A stretch of DNA of 64,000 bases from Robertmurraya massiliosenegalensis JC6 (GCF_000311725.1 NZ_HE978512.1:467218-531217); one strand, 5' to 3'. Positions 1-8,929 are shown, counted from the stretch's first letter. Notes: generated by a model not told the origin, from the sequence alone. Translations and numbers: made by a program.

Positions 1-2
1 AA

Positions 3-44
3 CAAAAAAGCTAAGCCCCTTATGTAAGAGGCTTAGCTTTTTGT
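3..44. terminator. Bidirectional terminator at the 3' end of ywgA
   Basis: A 13-bp perfect stem (5-17 pairs with 30-42, arms AAAAAGCTAAGCC and GGCTTAGCTTTTT) with A- and T-runs on both sides forms a rho-independent terminator for both strands. It overlaps the last codons of ywgA. Confidence 0.85.
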
Positions 45-532
45 TGTAGTTGTTCGATGTATGCATACGCTTGTTCGATTTCTTCTTCTGAATAGTTTTG
101 TTTCTTTTTAAGAGTGTGGACTTTCTCAACGACTTCGTTTTTCTCAAGGTTGTCAAAATAAAGAACAGTTGATACGAGCTCAAGGAATCTAGCACTTTGT
201 TCATTCATGTCCGTCATGCAATCCTCGAGATGGGGCATATCGGTTTCATTTAAACTAAGAAACTCTTTTCCAGTTTCCGTTAACGTATAGCGATATTGCG
301 AGTAGCCGCCCTTATTCTCTTTGACCTCTTCAACAAATCCCATATTGCATAGTTCTTCTACTCTTAACGTTAGTTCTTCTGAATAAGGACCGTAAAAATG
401 AAATTGAAATCGTTCCTGAAAAGGAAAGGTTACTTTTTTTGCAATATATATCATCTTTTGCAGCTTCTTACGACCGGTAATTTCACCTGAAACAGCAAGA
501 GCTTGCATCAGCTTGGCATGATCTTTTAACAA
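20..532 (-). CDS. ywgA: YwgA family protein
   Basis: A 170-residue protein of the conserved Bacillaceae YwgA family; no biochemical function is established. The N-terminal half has a GRKKLQKMIYI segment followed by FYGPYSEEL, a layout that recalls the KLxKLxY...GP pattern of SocA/Panacea-type domains, but this likeness is only an impression. The start is TTG at 530-532, about 12 nt after a GGAG. The neighbouring ywfO lies 73 nt upstream on the same strand, the order known from B. subtilis, which supports the family call. No membrane segment or signal peptide is visible. Confidence 0.8.
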   Translation of the reverse strand: MLKDHAKLMQALAVSGEITGRKKLQKMIYIAKKVTFPFQERFQFHFYGPYSEELTLRVEELCNMGFVEEVKENKGGYSQYRYTLTETGKEFLSLNETDMPHLEDCMTDMNEQSARFLELVSTVLYFDNLEKNEVVEKVHTLKKKQNYSEEEIEQAYAYIEQLQQKAKPLT

Positions 533-605
533 GACAAGGTCAACTCCTTATAATTTAAACAATCTCATCACTTTAAATATGAATTCACCTTCGTTCATGG
601 TAAAT

Positions 606-1907
606 TCAACTCATTTCTAAAAGCGTTCGAATTTGCTTCTTTATATTTTTCTTTACAGTATCGTCGTTTAAAAAGTCTTCAGGATAATAGAGCTTATGGT
701 CGGTTCTTCTTTTACCAGAAATCGCATCAACAATCTCCGATTCACGGGAAAGTTCACGAATTTCACCATTGCCCATAAGCAAATGAATGGGAAGCCTCTC
801 TTCCTCTTCTCCTGGTCGATAGAAGTCATACGGGAGGTCTGATGAGGAATCAACGACCAAATAATACTCTGGGTCCATTCCTGCCTTTATAAATAGCTTT
901 GAAAGCTCAGCTAGCTTTTTATATTCCTTTGCCGGATCAAATTCTACATATTTAAAAAGATTTCGGTTTACAAATCTTTTGCACAAATCGCTTAACACTT
1001 CATCCTCTTCATCCTGCCAGACTTGAAAATAGTAGAGAATAATGGATTCATCTAGCTTTAAATAGTCTTCTAACGTAAGAGTGTCTTCAAAGATTGAAAT
1101 AAAATGAAGAGGCTCTTGCTGGAAAACATACGAGTCGTAAAAAAGCTCCTTTGCTCGATGCAAAATTTTTGTTAAAATCACTTCTGCACTTCGAGTTACA
1201 GGATGGAAGTAGACTTGCCAATACATTTGATAACGGCTCATGATGTAATCTTCTACAGCATGCATACCCGTTTTTTTAATGACTACTTGATCTTCATGAG
1301 GGCGCATCACGCGGAGGATTCTTTCCATATCAAAATGACCGTAGCTTACTCCGGTAAAATAGGCATCTCGTTGTAAATAGTCCATGCGGTCCGCATCAAT
1401 TTGACTTGAAATTAAACTGATCACGATTTTGTTGTCAGATGTTTTTCCAATCACTTCTGCAACACGCTTCGGAAATTCAGGTTCAACTTTAGAAAGAACA
1501 GCATTTACCTCTGTATTTCCTAGAATAATTGCTTGTGTGAACTGCTCGTGATCAAGCTCAAATACTTTTTCAAAGGAGTGAGAAAAAGGACCATGTCCTA
1601 AATCATGAAGTAACCCTGCGCATAGTGAAAGCAAGCGATCGTCTTTGTTCCATTTAGGCCTGTCCACAAACACATCATCAACGATTCGACGGATAATTTC
1701 ATATACTCCAAGTGAATGGTTAAAACGACTATGCTCCGCTCCATGGAAGGTTAAAAAGCTCGTCCCCAGCTGCTTGATTCTTCTAAGCCTTTGAAACTCC
1801 TTTGTTCCGATTAAATCCCAAATCACCTGATCACGTACATGAACATAGCGGTGAACAGGATCCTTAAAAACCTTTTCCTCTTTCAGTTTTTGCTCAGCGT
1901 AACTCAT
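606..1907 (-). CDS. ywfO: HD-domain phosphohydrolase YwfO (dGTPase-like)
   Basis: A soluble 433-residue metal-dependent phosphohydrolase. The HD signature is clear: His in EHSRFNHSLGVYEI (about residues 58-71), then LLHDLGHGPFSHSFE (about 99-113) with the paired His-Asp, and a distant conserved Asp in SSQIDADRMDYL. Family members include YwfO and the enterococcal EF1143, which hydrolyse nucleoside triphosphates; activity here is inferred. The length matches the B. subtilis protein. The start has an AGGAGGTAG ribosome site. It lies upstream of ywgA, probably in one transcript. Confidence 0.9.
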   Translation of the reverse strand: MSYAEQKLKEEKVFKDPVHRYVHVRDQVIWDLIGTKEFQRLRRIKQLGTSFLTFHGAEHSRFNHSLGVYEIIRRIVDDVFVDRPKWNKDDRLLSLCAGLLHDLGHGPFSHSFEKVFELDHEQFTQAIILGNTEVNAVLSKVEPEFPKRVAEVIGKTSDNKIVISLISSQIDADRMDYLQRDAYFTGVSYGHFDMERILRVMRPHEDQVVIKKTGMHAVEDYIMSRYQMYWQVYFHPVTRSAEVILTKILHRAKELFYDSYVFQQEPLHFISIFEDTLTLEDYLKLDESIILYYFQVWQDEEDEVLSDLCKRFVNRNLFKYVEFDPAKEYKKLAELSKLFIKAGMDPEYYLVVDSSSDLPYDFYRPGEEEERLPIHLLMGNGEIRELSRESEIVDAISGKRRTDHKLYYPEDFLNDDTVKKNIKKQIRTLLEMS

Positions 1908-2035
1908 TTTCTACCTCCTTTCCTTTGCATATTCCGGTTTCTTGTTATTTATTATATCCTTGTTTCATTTACAAATCATTACAAAATGAGAAAAAAAGAG
2001 TGAAGATTCGACAAAAGTCCTAGATGAGAGAAGAA

Positions 2036-2195
2036 CAAAATCGCAAGCGCCTTGATCATCGCCGTACATAACTGGAAGGGCCTGTTCTTTCGATATAGGA
2101 AACCTGAATTGCGATAGCAATTCTTGGTTGACTTATCGTAGGGAGGGGACCTGAAGTTTGCTAGGCGATTGCTGCTTGCGCTAGACGTAGATGCA
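2036..2195. repeat. Probable degenerate Bacillus-type intergenic repeat
   Basis: The segment begins with CGCAAGCGCC and ends with GCTTGCGCTAGACG, with GGGAGGGGACCTGAAG inside. These phrases resemble a repeat I recall from intergenic regions of several Bacillus-group genomes. Base composition differs from its AT-rich surroundings. Only one copy is visible in the window, so the repeat status rests on recall. Confidence 0.4.
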
Positions 2196-2247
2196 CTCAA
2201 TAACAAAGTTATACACAACCGCGAAATCTATAATTTCCTGAAACAAT

Positions 2248-2287
2248 GAAAAAATCACCTTCAAATTGGATGGGAGAAAGGTGATTT
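2248..2287 (-). terminator. Rho-independent terminator after the DUF1450 gene
   Basis: Perfect 10-bp stem AAATCACCTT / AAGGTGATTT (2252-2261 with 2278-2287), followed on the minus strand by a T-run. It lies 18 bp beyond the stop of the DUF1450 gene. Confidence 0.85.
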
Positions 2288-2305
2288 AGATGTGGAGAAA
2301 ACATA

Positions 2306-2530
2306 CTATTTTTTCAACTTATTATTTACTTTTTCCAACAATTCTTCTTCAGTTAATGCTGCTAACGGACGGTTATTGACAAAAGCAAAAGTCTTTTTTC
2401 GACCAGGACCACAATAAGATTGACAGCCAATATCAATCGTTGCATCTGGGTCAATTGCTTTTAATTTTGGAATTAATGTTTTTAAATTCACAGCCTGACA
2501 ATCATCGCAAACCCGAAATTCGTTTGCCAT
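2306..2530 (-). CDS. DUF1450 (YuzB-like) small cysteine protein
   Basis: A 74-residue protein of the DUF1450/YuzB family. It has an N-terminal CxxC (Cys8 and Cys11 in VCDDCQAVN) and a second Cys-x3-Cys (Cys36 and Cys40, in [10 protein letters not shown]). This spacing suggests metal, Fe-S or disulfide chemistry, but no function has been shown for the family as far as I know. A monocistronic unit: its own terminator follows and a 288-bp spacer separates it from divergent rsfA. Confidence 0.8.
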   Translation of the reverse strand: MANEFRVCDDCQAVNLKTLIPKLKAIDPDATIDIGCQSYCGPGRKKTFAFVNNRPLAALTEEELLEKVNNKLKK

Positions 2531-2818
2531 AGTTTTACAACCCTTTCTATCAATCGTTAACTTATACGGATATATTTATATTCTTTAGAAATTATTAGAG
2601 AGCACAAAATAAATTCATACATTCGACATTTTACCTTTTCTAGCGTGCGATTGCAAGTTCCCTCAAAATCCAGTATTTCTCTATATATTTGGAAAAATTT
2701 TAAAAAATCTACTATCCTTTTAATCACTTTTGTATAAATCTTGAAAAAATGGTCATCCTGTGAGTAAGCAAGAAAAAAATCAGAAAATGTTGATTAAAAG
2801 CATAAGGGGATGAAAAAT

Positions 2819-3514
2819 ATGAAAGTAAGACAAGACGCATGGACAGATGAAAATGATTTATTGCTAGCAGAAACAGTGCTTAGACATGTACGTGAAGGAA
2901 GCACACAGCTAAACGCTTTTGAAGAGGTTGGGGATAAGCTCAATCGCACATCAGCTGCATGTGGATTCCGCTGGAATGCGGTTGTAAGACATCGCTATGA
3001 AAAAGCGCTTCAGCTAGCAAAGAAACAACGTAAACAACGACAAAGAATGCTAGGTAAAGAACAAGGTGGGAAAAAGAAACTATTATACTCACCACCAACA
3101 CCTTCCATGGATGAGATGACGTATATACCTCAAAATGTGGAACCGGAAATGCCCGTTACGAATGAAGCGAACCATGTGACTGCACCAGCTGTTGCAACGA
3201 CTGGGCAACTCAATCTAGATACTGTGATCTCTTATTTACAAAATCTAGATAGCTCTAATTTCCAAGTCGATATACTAAAAAGTGAGAATGAAAGATTGAA
3301 GCGTGAAAATGCGGAAATGCGGAAAACGAATCAAGAGCTTCAAGCAAAAATTGACCATTTGGAGCAAAATACGGTCACTATCCAAGAAGATTACGAGACC
3401 CTCATGAAGATTATGAATCGGGCAAGAAAGCTTGTTCTATTTGAAGAGGAAGAGCGTCCAGCCTCCACGTTTAAAATGGACCGCAATGGAAATTTAGAAA
3501 AAGTAGCTGAGTAA
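2819..3514 (+). CDS. rsfA: Prespore-specific transcription factor RsfA
   Basis: A 231-residue regulator. The N-terminal 60 residues form a Myb/SANT-like helix-turn-helix domain ([19 protein letters not shown], then [14 protein letters not shown]), the C-terminal third is a predicted coiled coil (repeated Glu/Leu/Lys heptads, about residues 150-195), and a proline-rich linker joins them. RsfA fine-tunes sigma-F and sigma-G genes in the forespore. Of two possible ATG codons (2810 and 2819), the second is chosen because AAGGGG (2804-2809) directly touches the first and could only serve the second. Divergent from the DUF1450 gene. Confidence 0.9.
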   Translation: MKVRQDAWTDENDLLLAETVLRHVREGSTQLNAFEEVGDKLNRTSAACGFRWNAVVRHRYEKALQLAKKQRKQRQRMLGKEQGGKKKLLYSPPTPSMDEMTYIPQNVEPEMPVTNEANHVTAPAVATTGQLNLDTVISYLQNLDSSNFQVDILKSENERLKRENAEMRKTNQELQAKIDHLEQNTVTIQEDYETLMKIMNRARKLVLFEEEERPASTFKMDRNGNLEKVAE

Positions 3515-3708
3515 TCAGACCGTGGGGAAATTTTTCTCATGAGATAGAGATTTGCAAAAAAGAGGAGAAAGGTTGGTAGCAATATCTTCCTTATAGGTTC
3601 TTTTCGCTATGAATATTGTTTTGTAAATGTCCAGACGCTAACATCCATCAAATTGGACATCATTCATTATTAAATTTACGCAATGTTCATAGGAATGAGC
3701 CTAATTAG

Positions 3709-3745
3709 AAAGCCGTAGCAGTAAGTAAAAGCTACGGCTTTTTTA
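3709..3745. terminator. Terminator between convergent rsfA and lipL
   Basis: Stem AAGCCGTAGC / GCTACGGCTT (about 3710-3719 with 3731-3740), followed by a T-run on the plus strand and a weaker T-rich tail on the minus strand. It can serve both convergent genes. Confidence 0.85.
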
Positions 3746-3751
3746 CTTCGT

Positions 3752-4597
3752 TCAACTAAACTCAGAAAAAATTTTATCATTACGATCCATGACCCTTTGA
3801 TGATATCCCTGGAAAATGGGTAATTCTTCTTCTGTTAATGTGCCAGCATAGAGTTGTTCACTTCGTCTTTTTAACACTTGCAAAAACCGCAGCATCACAT
3901 CTTCTATTGTTAACGGTTGGCGGATTAATTCAGATAGAGAAGCCATTACCTCTGGATTAATTTCTGGATATTCGAACTTCGTCTCACTCTTTCTTTTTCC
4001 TAAGTGATAGAACGTTTTGATCAGTTCCGCCCTCTCACTTCCACTACCATTCACGCATAAATAAATTTGCACGGCCACCCCGCGACGCAAGCGTCTCTGT
4101 GAAATACCAGCAAATTTTTTCCCACCGATGCTTAAATCATAGCTCCCTGGACAGTACGAACCGACAATTTCTTTTGCCTCTATATTGACATTGTAGTCTG
4201 CAAACATCTCTTCTACTAAAGCGAGCATCGCATCATAACCGCGATTTATATCAATTCCTTTTTCTGTCTCCGCAAGAATAAGAGAAAGATTGAGAACTCC
4301 TTCATCAAGAACTACTGCCAGTCCCCCAGAATTCCGCACGATATAACGATACCCCTTTTCCTCCAAATGCTTTAAACCATCTTTTAAAAAGGGGAGTTTT
4401 GTGTCTTGTATCCCAAGAACAACTGTTTTGTGATGAACCCAGGATCTCGCTGTTGCTGGAGATACACCTGCACCAACAGAAGCACATAAGGTGTCATCCA
4501 TTCCAAAGGATTGAAGAGCATTGACATGCAAACCAACGACCGATTGGTCTATTACTCTCCATGTTTTTTGACTTAAAAGGTCTTGATTTACTTGCAT
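3752..4597 (-). CDS. lipL: Octanoyl-[GcvH]:protein N-octanoyltransferase LipL
   Basis: A 281-residue member of the lipoate ligase/octanoyltransferase family, the same length as B. subtilis LipL (YwfL). It moves octanoyl from GcvH to E2 subunits of dehydrogenase complexes during lipoate assembly. The substrate-pocket motif [16 protein letters not shown] (about residues 88-103) and the catalytic cysteine in [11 protein letters not shown] (Cys149) are both present, followed by the [11 protein letters not shown] loop with the conserved Lys. It sits between rsfA and pta as in B. subtilis. Confidence 0.92.
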   Translation of the reverse strand: MQVNQDLLSQKTWRVIDQSVVGLHVNALQSFGMDDTLCASVGAGVSPATARSWVHHKTVVLGIQDTKLPFLKDGLKHLEEKGYRYIVRNSGGLAVVLDEGVLNLSLILAETEKGIDINRGYDAMLALVEEMFADYNVNIEAKEIVGSYCPGSYDLSIGGKKFAGISQRRLRRGVAVQIYLCVNGSGSERAELIKTFYHLGKRKSETKFEYPEINPEVMASLSELIRQPLTIEDVMLRFLQVLKRRSEQLYAGTLTEEELPIFQGYHQRVMDRNDKIFSEFS

Positions 4598-4719
4598 CCT
4601 TTGTTTCTCCTTCTACTTACGTTTATTCGTCCATTTATTTTATCATTTTGAATAAAAAAAGCCAGCCTTTGACAATATAGGGTTCTTACAATGCGGCCGT
4701 CAACGTTATACGTTGGAGA

Positions 4720-4906
4720 TAAGCGGAGATTTTCCTGTTATCTCTTCTATGTAGCTCACTTCGAGGAAAATAAGGGAAGATTTTCCGCTTACGAAGACGA
4801 AAATTGCTTAATAAGACGATTTTCAAGTCAATAAGCGGAATTTCTCCTGCTATTTCGGTTAATTTTCATGCTATTGGCTAATTAAGCGGAATTCTTCCTG
4901 TTATTC
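4720..4906. repeat. Dispersed modular repeat, copy A
   Basis: A diverged copy of a repeat also found at 42754-42941, 52041-52230 and 62995-63186. Modules of the type TAAGCGGAAATTTTCCTGTTAT occur here in both orientations: a forward module at 4720, a reverse module around 4771-4792, and forward modules around 4831 and 4883. Confidence 0.8.
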
Positions 4907-4962
4907 AGTAACCGATTGATTTCCAAAACTGATAAATCTAAACGGCAGAAAGATTTCCCCTA

Positions 4963-4993
4963 AAAAAGACGCATGCCCTTTGCATACGTCTTT
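4963..4993 (-). terminator. pta terminator
   Basis: Stem AAAGACGTATGC / GCATGCGTCTTT on the minus strand, with one G-U pair and a short loop, followed by a T-run, immediately after the pta stop codon. Confidence 0.85.
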
Positions 4994-5013
4994 TCTTCTA
5001 GCTATTAAGCTGC

Positions 5014-5991
5014 TTATTGCTCTAAACTCTGAGCTGCTGTAATAAGAGAAAGCTTATATACATCTTCTTCGTTACAACCTCTTGATAAGTCATTTACTGG
5101 GCGGTTTAATCCCTGAAGGATTGGTCCTACTGCTTCAAAGTTGCCTAATCGTTGGGCAATTTTATAGCCAATATTTCCAGCTTCTAGACTTGGGAAAACA
5201 AATACGTTTGCGTCCCCTTTAATAGGTGAATCTGGTGCTTTCTTCTCTGCAACAGATGGAACGAATGCTGCATCAAATTGGAATTCCCCATCTAGTACAA
5301 GGTCAGCGTTTATTTCTTTGGCGATCTTAACTGCTTCAGATACTTTTTCCGTTTCAGGAGATTTCGCTGAACCCTTTGTAGAAAAGCTGAGCATAGCCAC
5401 GCGTGGTTCAATATTGAACATTTTCGCTGTAGCGGCACTTTCAAGAGCAATTTCTGCTAAATCTTGGCTGTCTGGAGAGATGTTAATCGCACAGTCAGCA
5501 AAAACATATTTCTCGTCACCACGAACCATGATGAACACTCCAGAAGTTTTCTTCACACCTGCTTTTGTTTTGATGATTTGAAGTGCAGGGCGAACCGTAT
5601 CTGCCGTTGAATGAGCAGCACCACTCACAAGTCCATCTGCCTTATTTGTGTGGACAAGCATTGTTCCGAAATAATTTTCATCTAAAAGAATTTTACGAGC
5701 ATCCTCTTCAGTTGCTTTCCCTTTTCTTCTCTCAACAAAAGAAGCCACTAGTTCGTCCATTTGCTCGTATGCTTTTGGATCGTGAATTTCTATCCCATTA
5801 AGAGAAACGTTTAAACTTGATGCCTTCTCTTGAATTTGTTGCACATTTCCAATGAGAATCGGTGTTAATACGTTTTCTTCTGCTAATCTAGCTGTCGCAG
5901 TAATAATTCTTTCATCTAATCCTTCTGGAAATACAATCTTTACTTGCTTGTTGCTTACTTTTTCTTTTAAAGCTGAAAATAAATCACTCAT
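5014..5991 (-). CDS. pta: Phosphate acetyltransferase
   Basis: A 325-residue class I phosphotransacetylase that interconverts acetyl-CoA and acetyl phosphate; together with acetate kinase it drives overflow metabolism. Family features include KIVFPEGLDERI at the N-terminus, SGAAHSTADTVRPALQII (substrate site, about residues 123-140) and MLSFSTKGSAKSPETEKV near residues 200-216. The length is the usual short Bacillus form without the N-terminal DRTGG domain. The ribosome site AAAGGAGGA is strong. A catabolite-response-like site lies upstream. Confidence 0.95.
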   Translation of the reverse strand: MSDLFSALKEKVSNKQVKIVFPEGLDERIITATARLAEENVLTPILIGNVQQIQEKASSLNVSLNGIEIHDPKAYEQMDELVASFVERRKGKATEEDARKILLDENYFGTMLVHTNKADGLVSGAAHSTADTVRPALQIIKTKAGVKKTSGVFIMVRGDEKYVFADCAINISPDSQDLAEIALESAATAKMFNIEPRVAMLSFSTKGSAKSPETEKVSEAVKIAKEINADLVLDGEFQFDAAFVPSVAEKKAPDSPIKGDANVFVFPSLEAGNIGYKIAQRLGNFEAVGPILQGLNRPVNDLSRGCNEEDVYKLSLITAAQSLEQ

Positions 5992-6055
5992 ATGTATCCT
6001 CCTTTATATCATTAAAAATCATTTATTCATCATTAATAGAGTATCTATCTACACT

Positions 6056-6110
6056 AGCATACCCTTCCTATATAAAATTTCAAGAAAGCGAAGAAATGAG
6101 AGCGTTTACT
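6056..6110 (-). promoter_or_regulatory. Putative pta promoter with a cre-like site
   Basis: On the minus strand, TTGAAA (6078-6083) and TATGCT (6056-6061) are separated by 16 bp. Upstream, at 6097-6110, the plus strand reads TGAGAGCGTTTACT, close to the CcpA cre consensus TGAAANCGNTTNCA with two departures. Its centre is about 55 nt upstream of the inferred start point, the spacing known for CcpA activation of B. subtilis pta. The site is inferred by eye only. Confidence 0.5.
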
Positions 6111-6276
6111 CTTAAAAAGTTTATATATTCTTAAAAATGGAACAGTTTGACGAGTGGGTTACCCTTTTACTATTTACGAAAATCATTAGAATTAGCCAAT
6201 GAATTTGTCTCTTTTTCCCTAATTTGGAAAACGCTTAAAACTTCAAGGTTTATTCATATTTTAAAAGGTAAAACTA

Positions 6277-6285
6277 TGTTATAGT
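6277..6285 (+). promoter_or_regulatory. hemQ: Possible hemQ extended -10 promoter element
   Basis: TG at 6277-6278 one base before TATAGT (6280-6285) makes an extended -10 element about 70 bp upstream of the hemQ start. No good -35 hexamer is seen. Sequence inspection only. Confidence 0.4.
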
Positions 6286-6353
6286 AATTTTAATCATGGA
6301 TTCGGTTTCGATTGAAATCGACACATTTTAGTACATAATTAGGAGTGATTAAT

Positions 6354-7097
6354 ATGAGTGAAGCTGTTAAAACGCTCGATGGTTGGTATTGCCTGCATGA
6401 TTTCCGCGCAATTGATTGGACCACTTGGAAGATGGTATCACCAGAAGAAAGACAAGCTGCCATTCACGAATTTTTAGGTCTAGTTGAAAAATGGAACAGT
6501 ACTCAATTAGATAAAAAGGGAAGTCACGCATTATATACAATCGTTGGTCAAAAAGCAGATTTCATGATGATGATTTTGCGCCCAACAATGGAAGAATTGA
6601 ATGAGATTGAAACTGAATTCAACAAAACAAAGCTTGCTGATTTTACCGTTCCAACACAGTCATATGTTTCAGTGGTAGAGTTAAGCAATTATTTACCATC
6701 TGATCAAGACCCTTATCAAAATCCAGAAATTTTGGCACGCCTATACCCAACTCTGCCAAAATCAAAATATATTTGTTTTTACCCGATGGACAAGCGTCGC
6801 CAAGGTGACGATAACTGGTACATGCTTCCTATGGAAGACAGACGTAGCTTAATGCGCAGCCATGGGATGATTGGACGCAGCTATGCTGGAAAAGTGAAGC
6901 AGATCATTACTGGTTCTGTTGGTTTTGATGACTACGAATGGGGTGTAACCCTTTTCTCTGACGACGTTCTTCAATTCAAAAAACTCGTTTATGAAATGCG
7001 TTTTGATGAAGTAAGTGCACGCTACGGAGAATTCGGTCAATTCTTTGTTGGAAATATTCTCGAAGAAGGCCGCATCGAATCTTTTTTACATGTATAA
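6354..7097 (+). CDS. hemQ: Coproheme decarboxylase HemQ
   Basis: A 247-residue chlorite-dismutase-family protein that decarboxylates coproheme to protoheme, the last step of the Gram-positive coproporphyrin-dependent haem pathway. The catalytic Tyr lies in CFYPMDKRR (about residues 142-150) and the proximal haem His in [12 protein letters not shown] (about 169-180). The ATG at 6354 is preferred over an in-frame GTG at 6345 because AGGAGTG (6341-6347) is then properly spaced. Haem supply matters for the cytochromes encoded elsewhere in the window. Position between pta and gerQ is as in B. subtilis. Confidence 0.95.
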   Translation: MSEAVKTLDGWYCLHDFRAIDWTTWKMVSPEERQAAIHEFLGLVEKWNSTQLDKKGSHALYTIVGQKADFMMMILRPTMEELNEIETEFNKTKLADFTVPTQSYVSVVELSNYLPSDQDPYQNPEILARLYPTLPKSKYICFYPMDKRRQGDDNWYMLPMEDRRSLMRSHGMIGRSYAGKVKQIITGSVGFDDYEWGVTLFSDDVLQFKKLVYEMRFDEVSARYGEFGQFFVGNILEEGRIESFLHV

Positions 7098-7110
7098 TAT
7101 CGACCTTTTA

Positions 7111-7146
7111 AATGCTCTCAGTTTTATTGCTGAGGGCATTTTTTGT
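7111..7146 (+). terminator. hemQ terminator
   Basis: Stem AATGCTCTCAG / CTGAGGGCATT with one G-U pair and an ATTG-type loop, followed by a T-run, 13 bp after the hemQ stop. Confidence 0.9.
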
Positions 7147-7301
7147 TGCTGAAATTTACAAATTTTTCATAGCCTGTCTATTGTCATAAAAGGAGTTGAA
7201 GGAACATAACTATCCATTAGGATCTGTTTTTATAGGAGATTTTGCGTGCAAAAATCAAGGGACTGTTAGAAATTAAATTTACATTTCAGGAGGGGAGTCG
7301 T

Positions 7302-7760
7302 TTGACGTACAATCCCAATTCTTATTCGAAATCACCCTACTATGGATACCAACCTACTTATGGGTATGGCGCTCCAACAGGGCAGGCACCATCACCACTT
7401 CCAGTACAGACAGGAACGATGTTTCCAACAGCTGGAGCACAACAACCGTCCCAGCAAGTTCCAGGACAATTGCCACTGGAGCAATCTTATATTGAAAACA
7501 TTCTGCGCTTAAACAGAGGAAAGTTAGCAACCGTGTATGCGATGTTTGATACTGTTTCTGAAGCTGGCCCATCTACACAAACTTTTAGAGGAATCATCGA
7601 GGCTGCTGGAAGAGATCACCTTATCATCAGTGATCCGGAAACTGGAACGCGCTATCTGATTCCTATGGTTTACTTTGGGTATGCGACATTTGATGAGGAA
7701 CTAGAGTACGACTATCCATATGGAGTCGCACCTGGCGTATCTGCTTATCCGCCGAGATAA
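7302..7760 (+). CDS. gerQ: Spore coat protein GerQ
   Basis: A 152-residue coat protein needed for the cortex-lytic enzyme CwlJ and cross-linked by transglutaminase in the coat. The N-terminal 65 residues are Tyr/Gly/Pro/Gln-rich and low in complexity; the conserved globular part follows from QSYIENILRLNRGKLATVY. I chose TTG at 7302 because AGGAGGGGAG (7288-7297) sits directly upstream; a longer frame starting at 7242 would add 20 residues without a ribosome site. In B. subtilis the gene is made in the mother cell. A strong terminator follows. Confidence 0.85.
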   Translation: MTYNPNSYSKSPYYGYQPTYGYGAPTGQAPSPLPVQTGTMFPTAGAQQPSQQVPGQLPLEQSYIENILRLNRGKLATVYAMFDTVSEAGPSTQTFRGIIEAAGRDHLIISDPETGTRYLIPMVYFGYATFDEELEYDYPYGVAPGVSAYPPR

Positions 7761-7762
7761 GC

Positions 7763-7801
7763 AAAACAGGAGCCATCCTAATGATGGCTCCTGTTTTTTT
7801 C
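7763..7801 (+). terminator. gerQ terminator
   Basis: Perfect 15-bp stem (7763-7777 with 7783-7797, arms starting AAAACAGGAGCC) with a 5-nt loop and a run of T. Confidence 0.95.
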
Positions 7802-7999
7802 GCTGTTTTCGTATAGATTGTGGTTTTTTTGTAAAAACCCAGAATCCGGTTTTTACCCATATATCATGGGCAGTGCCATACATTAAGTTTGCTACGGCAC
7901 TTTTCACTTCCTCTTTATCATTCTGTAAGAGGAAGTGTAGGATAATTGGACTCTTATTATTATCCAAAAGCAACAATATTTGCGAAAAGAGCCTTTTGA

Positions 8000-8371
8000 T
8001 TACATAAATTTAACAGCCGCAATCACCAGCAATAACCACGCCGCTAAAAAGGACAGACCGCCTAATGGAGTAATCGCTCCTAAAACGGATATTTGGGTCA
8101 CTGCTAATATGTACAAGCTTCCTGCAAAAAGGATGATCCCAACCAACATAAGCCAGCCTGACCAACTTAATAGCGCACTTGCTGGGTATTTACCAAGGAG
8201 GATTCCTACGATAAAGAGTCCGGTTGCATGGAACATTTGATATTTAACTGCTTTTTCCCATATATTAATATATTTTGGTTCGAGCTTCCCTTCTAATCCA
8301 TGTGCTCCAAAGGCACCTAAGGCTACAGATAAAAAGGCATTAATTGCCCCTAAAATAATGAATATTTTCAT
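8000..8371 (-). CDS. ywdK: DUF423 membrane protein YwdK
   Basis: A 123-residue integral membrane protein with four predicted transmembrane helices (about 3-20, 45-63, 70-90, 97-120). The motif FGAFGAHGLE near residues 19-28 is the hallmark of DUF423. Function unknown. It is followed upstream on the same strand by ywdI with a 20-nt gap, suggesting cotranscription, as in B. subtilis. Confidence 0.9.
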   Translation of the reverse strand: MKIFIILGAINAFLSVALGAFGAHGLEGKLEPKYINIWEKAVKYQMFHATGLFIVGILLGKYPASALLSWSGWLMLVGIILFAGSLYILAVTQISVLGAITPLGGLSFLAAWLLLVIAAVKFM

Positions 8372-8391
8372 CTTGGTTCCCCTTCCCTCGT

Positions 8392-8676
8392 TTAAAAATC
8401 AAAGAGCGAGTCTCCATTTGAATCCTCGTCGACTTTCATTTTTTGTGGCTGTTGATATTGGGTGATAACCTGAGGCTGCACCGGGGGTGGTGATGCAATC
8501 GATGATGACACTGGTCGTTGCCCGCTCGTCTCTTGCTCCAATACCAACTCACACAAAGTTTTAACTGCATAAATCTTTTCTCTAATCAGACTTTCCGAGT
8601 TACTTTGTTTCGCCTGCTTTAATTCTTCCTCTATTTTACCAAGTAACGCTTGCATCGAGATATTCAATTCTACCAC
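8392..8676 (-). CDS. ywdI: DUF5327 protein YwdI
   Basis: A 94-residue soluble protein. Residues 1-55 form amphipathic helices rich in Glu and Lys; a Pro/Ser/Gln-rich linker follows (about 58-80) and the end is an acidic DGDSLFDF-like tail. This layout and the place between ywdK and ung match B. subtilis YwdI. No function is established. Confidence 0.8.
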   Translation of the reverse strand: MVELNISMQALLGKIEEELKQAKQSNSESLIREKIYAVKTLCELVLEQETSGQRPVSSSIASPPPVQPQVITQYQQPQKMKVDEDSNGDSLFDF

Positions 8677-8746
8677 CTCACATTTCTCGCTATTCCTTTT
8701 ATTATCTTACATGACGATCTCTAAAAAAAGAAATAGGTTCTACTCC

Positions 8747-8923
8747 TTACTTTTTTTCAAACTTCAGGCAGTTTTGCCCTGATGCGCGCAAAACCTCTTG
8801 AGATGGAAGTCTCGTCGTTTTAAATTGGAAAGCTCGACAACCTTTCGGAAACTTCTTATCCCAAGTGACGTAGAAATGCCGGCATGCAAAACAATTAATT
8901 CGTTCCTCTTTCAATTTCGTCAT
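8747..8923 (-). CDS. Small CxxC protein encoded next to ung
   Basis: A 58-residue frame, M-T-K-L-K-E-E-R-I-N at the start, with Cys11 and Cys14 in NCFACRHFYVTWD and further cysteines at 28 and 51 (KGCRAF and QNCLKF): four Cys in a plausible zinc-ribbon arrangement. I recall such small proteins beside ung in other Bacillaceae, sometimes mislabelled as uracil-DNA glycosylase. The ATG at 8921-8923 lies just after the ung stop; AAAGGA is very close, so the TTG three codons later (8912-8914) is an alternative start. Function unknown. Confidence 0.7.
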   Translation of the reverse strand: MTKLKEERINCFACRHFYVTWDKKFPKGCRAFQFKTTRLPSQEVLRASGQNCLKFEKK

Positions 8924-8929
8924 TCCTTT

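Larger units (their letters stand above)
1908..2305. other. Intergenic region with a degenerate structured repeat
   Basis: About 400 bp between ywfO and the DUF1450 gene without a credible gene. It holds a G+C-richer stretch (about 2036-2195) framed by inverted CGCAAGC and GCTTGCG, with an internal palindrome GAATTGCGATAGCAATTC, and the terminator of the DUF1450 gene at its right end. The left part is the ywfO upstream region. Confidence 0.5.
4598..5013. other. Intergenic region lipL-pta carrying repeat copy A
   Basis: A 416-bp gap. It contains the lipL upstream sequence, one copy of the window's dispersed 190-bp repeat (4720-4906) and the pta terminator. No open frame with a ribosome site was found. 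Confidence 0.7.

Noticed and set aside
1979-2218. 79-codon minus-strand frame
   Set aside because: No ribosome site, low-complexity Ser/Leu composition, and it lies across a repeat-like segment.
7701-7976. 91-codon minus-strand frame opening MLLLDNNKSPIILHFLLQ
   Set aside because: The first half looks protein-like, but it starts with TTG without a ribosome site and runs through the perfect gerQ terminator. It may be a gene remnant; I cannot support it as a gene.
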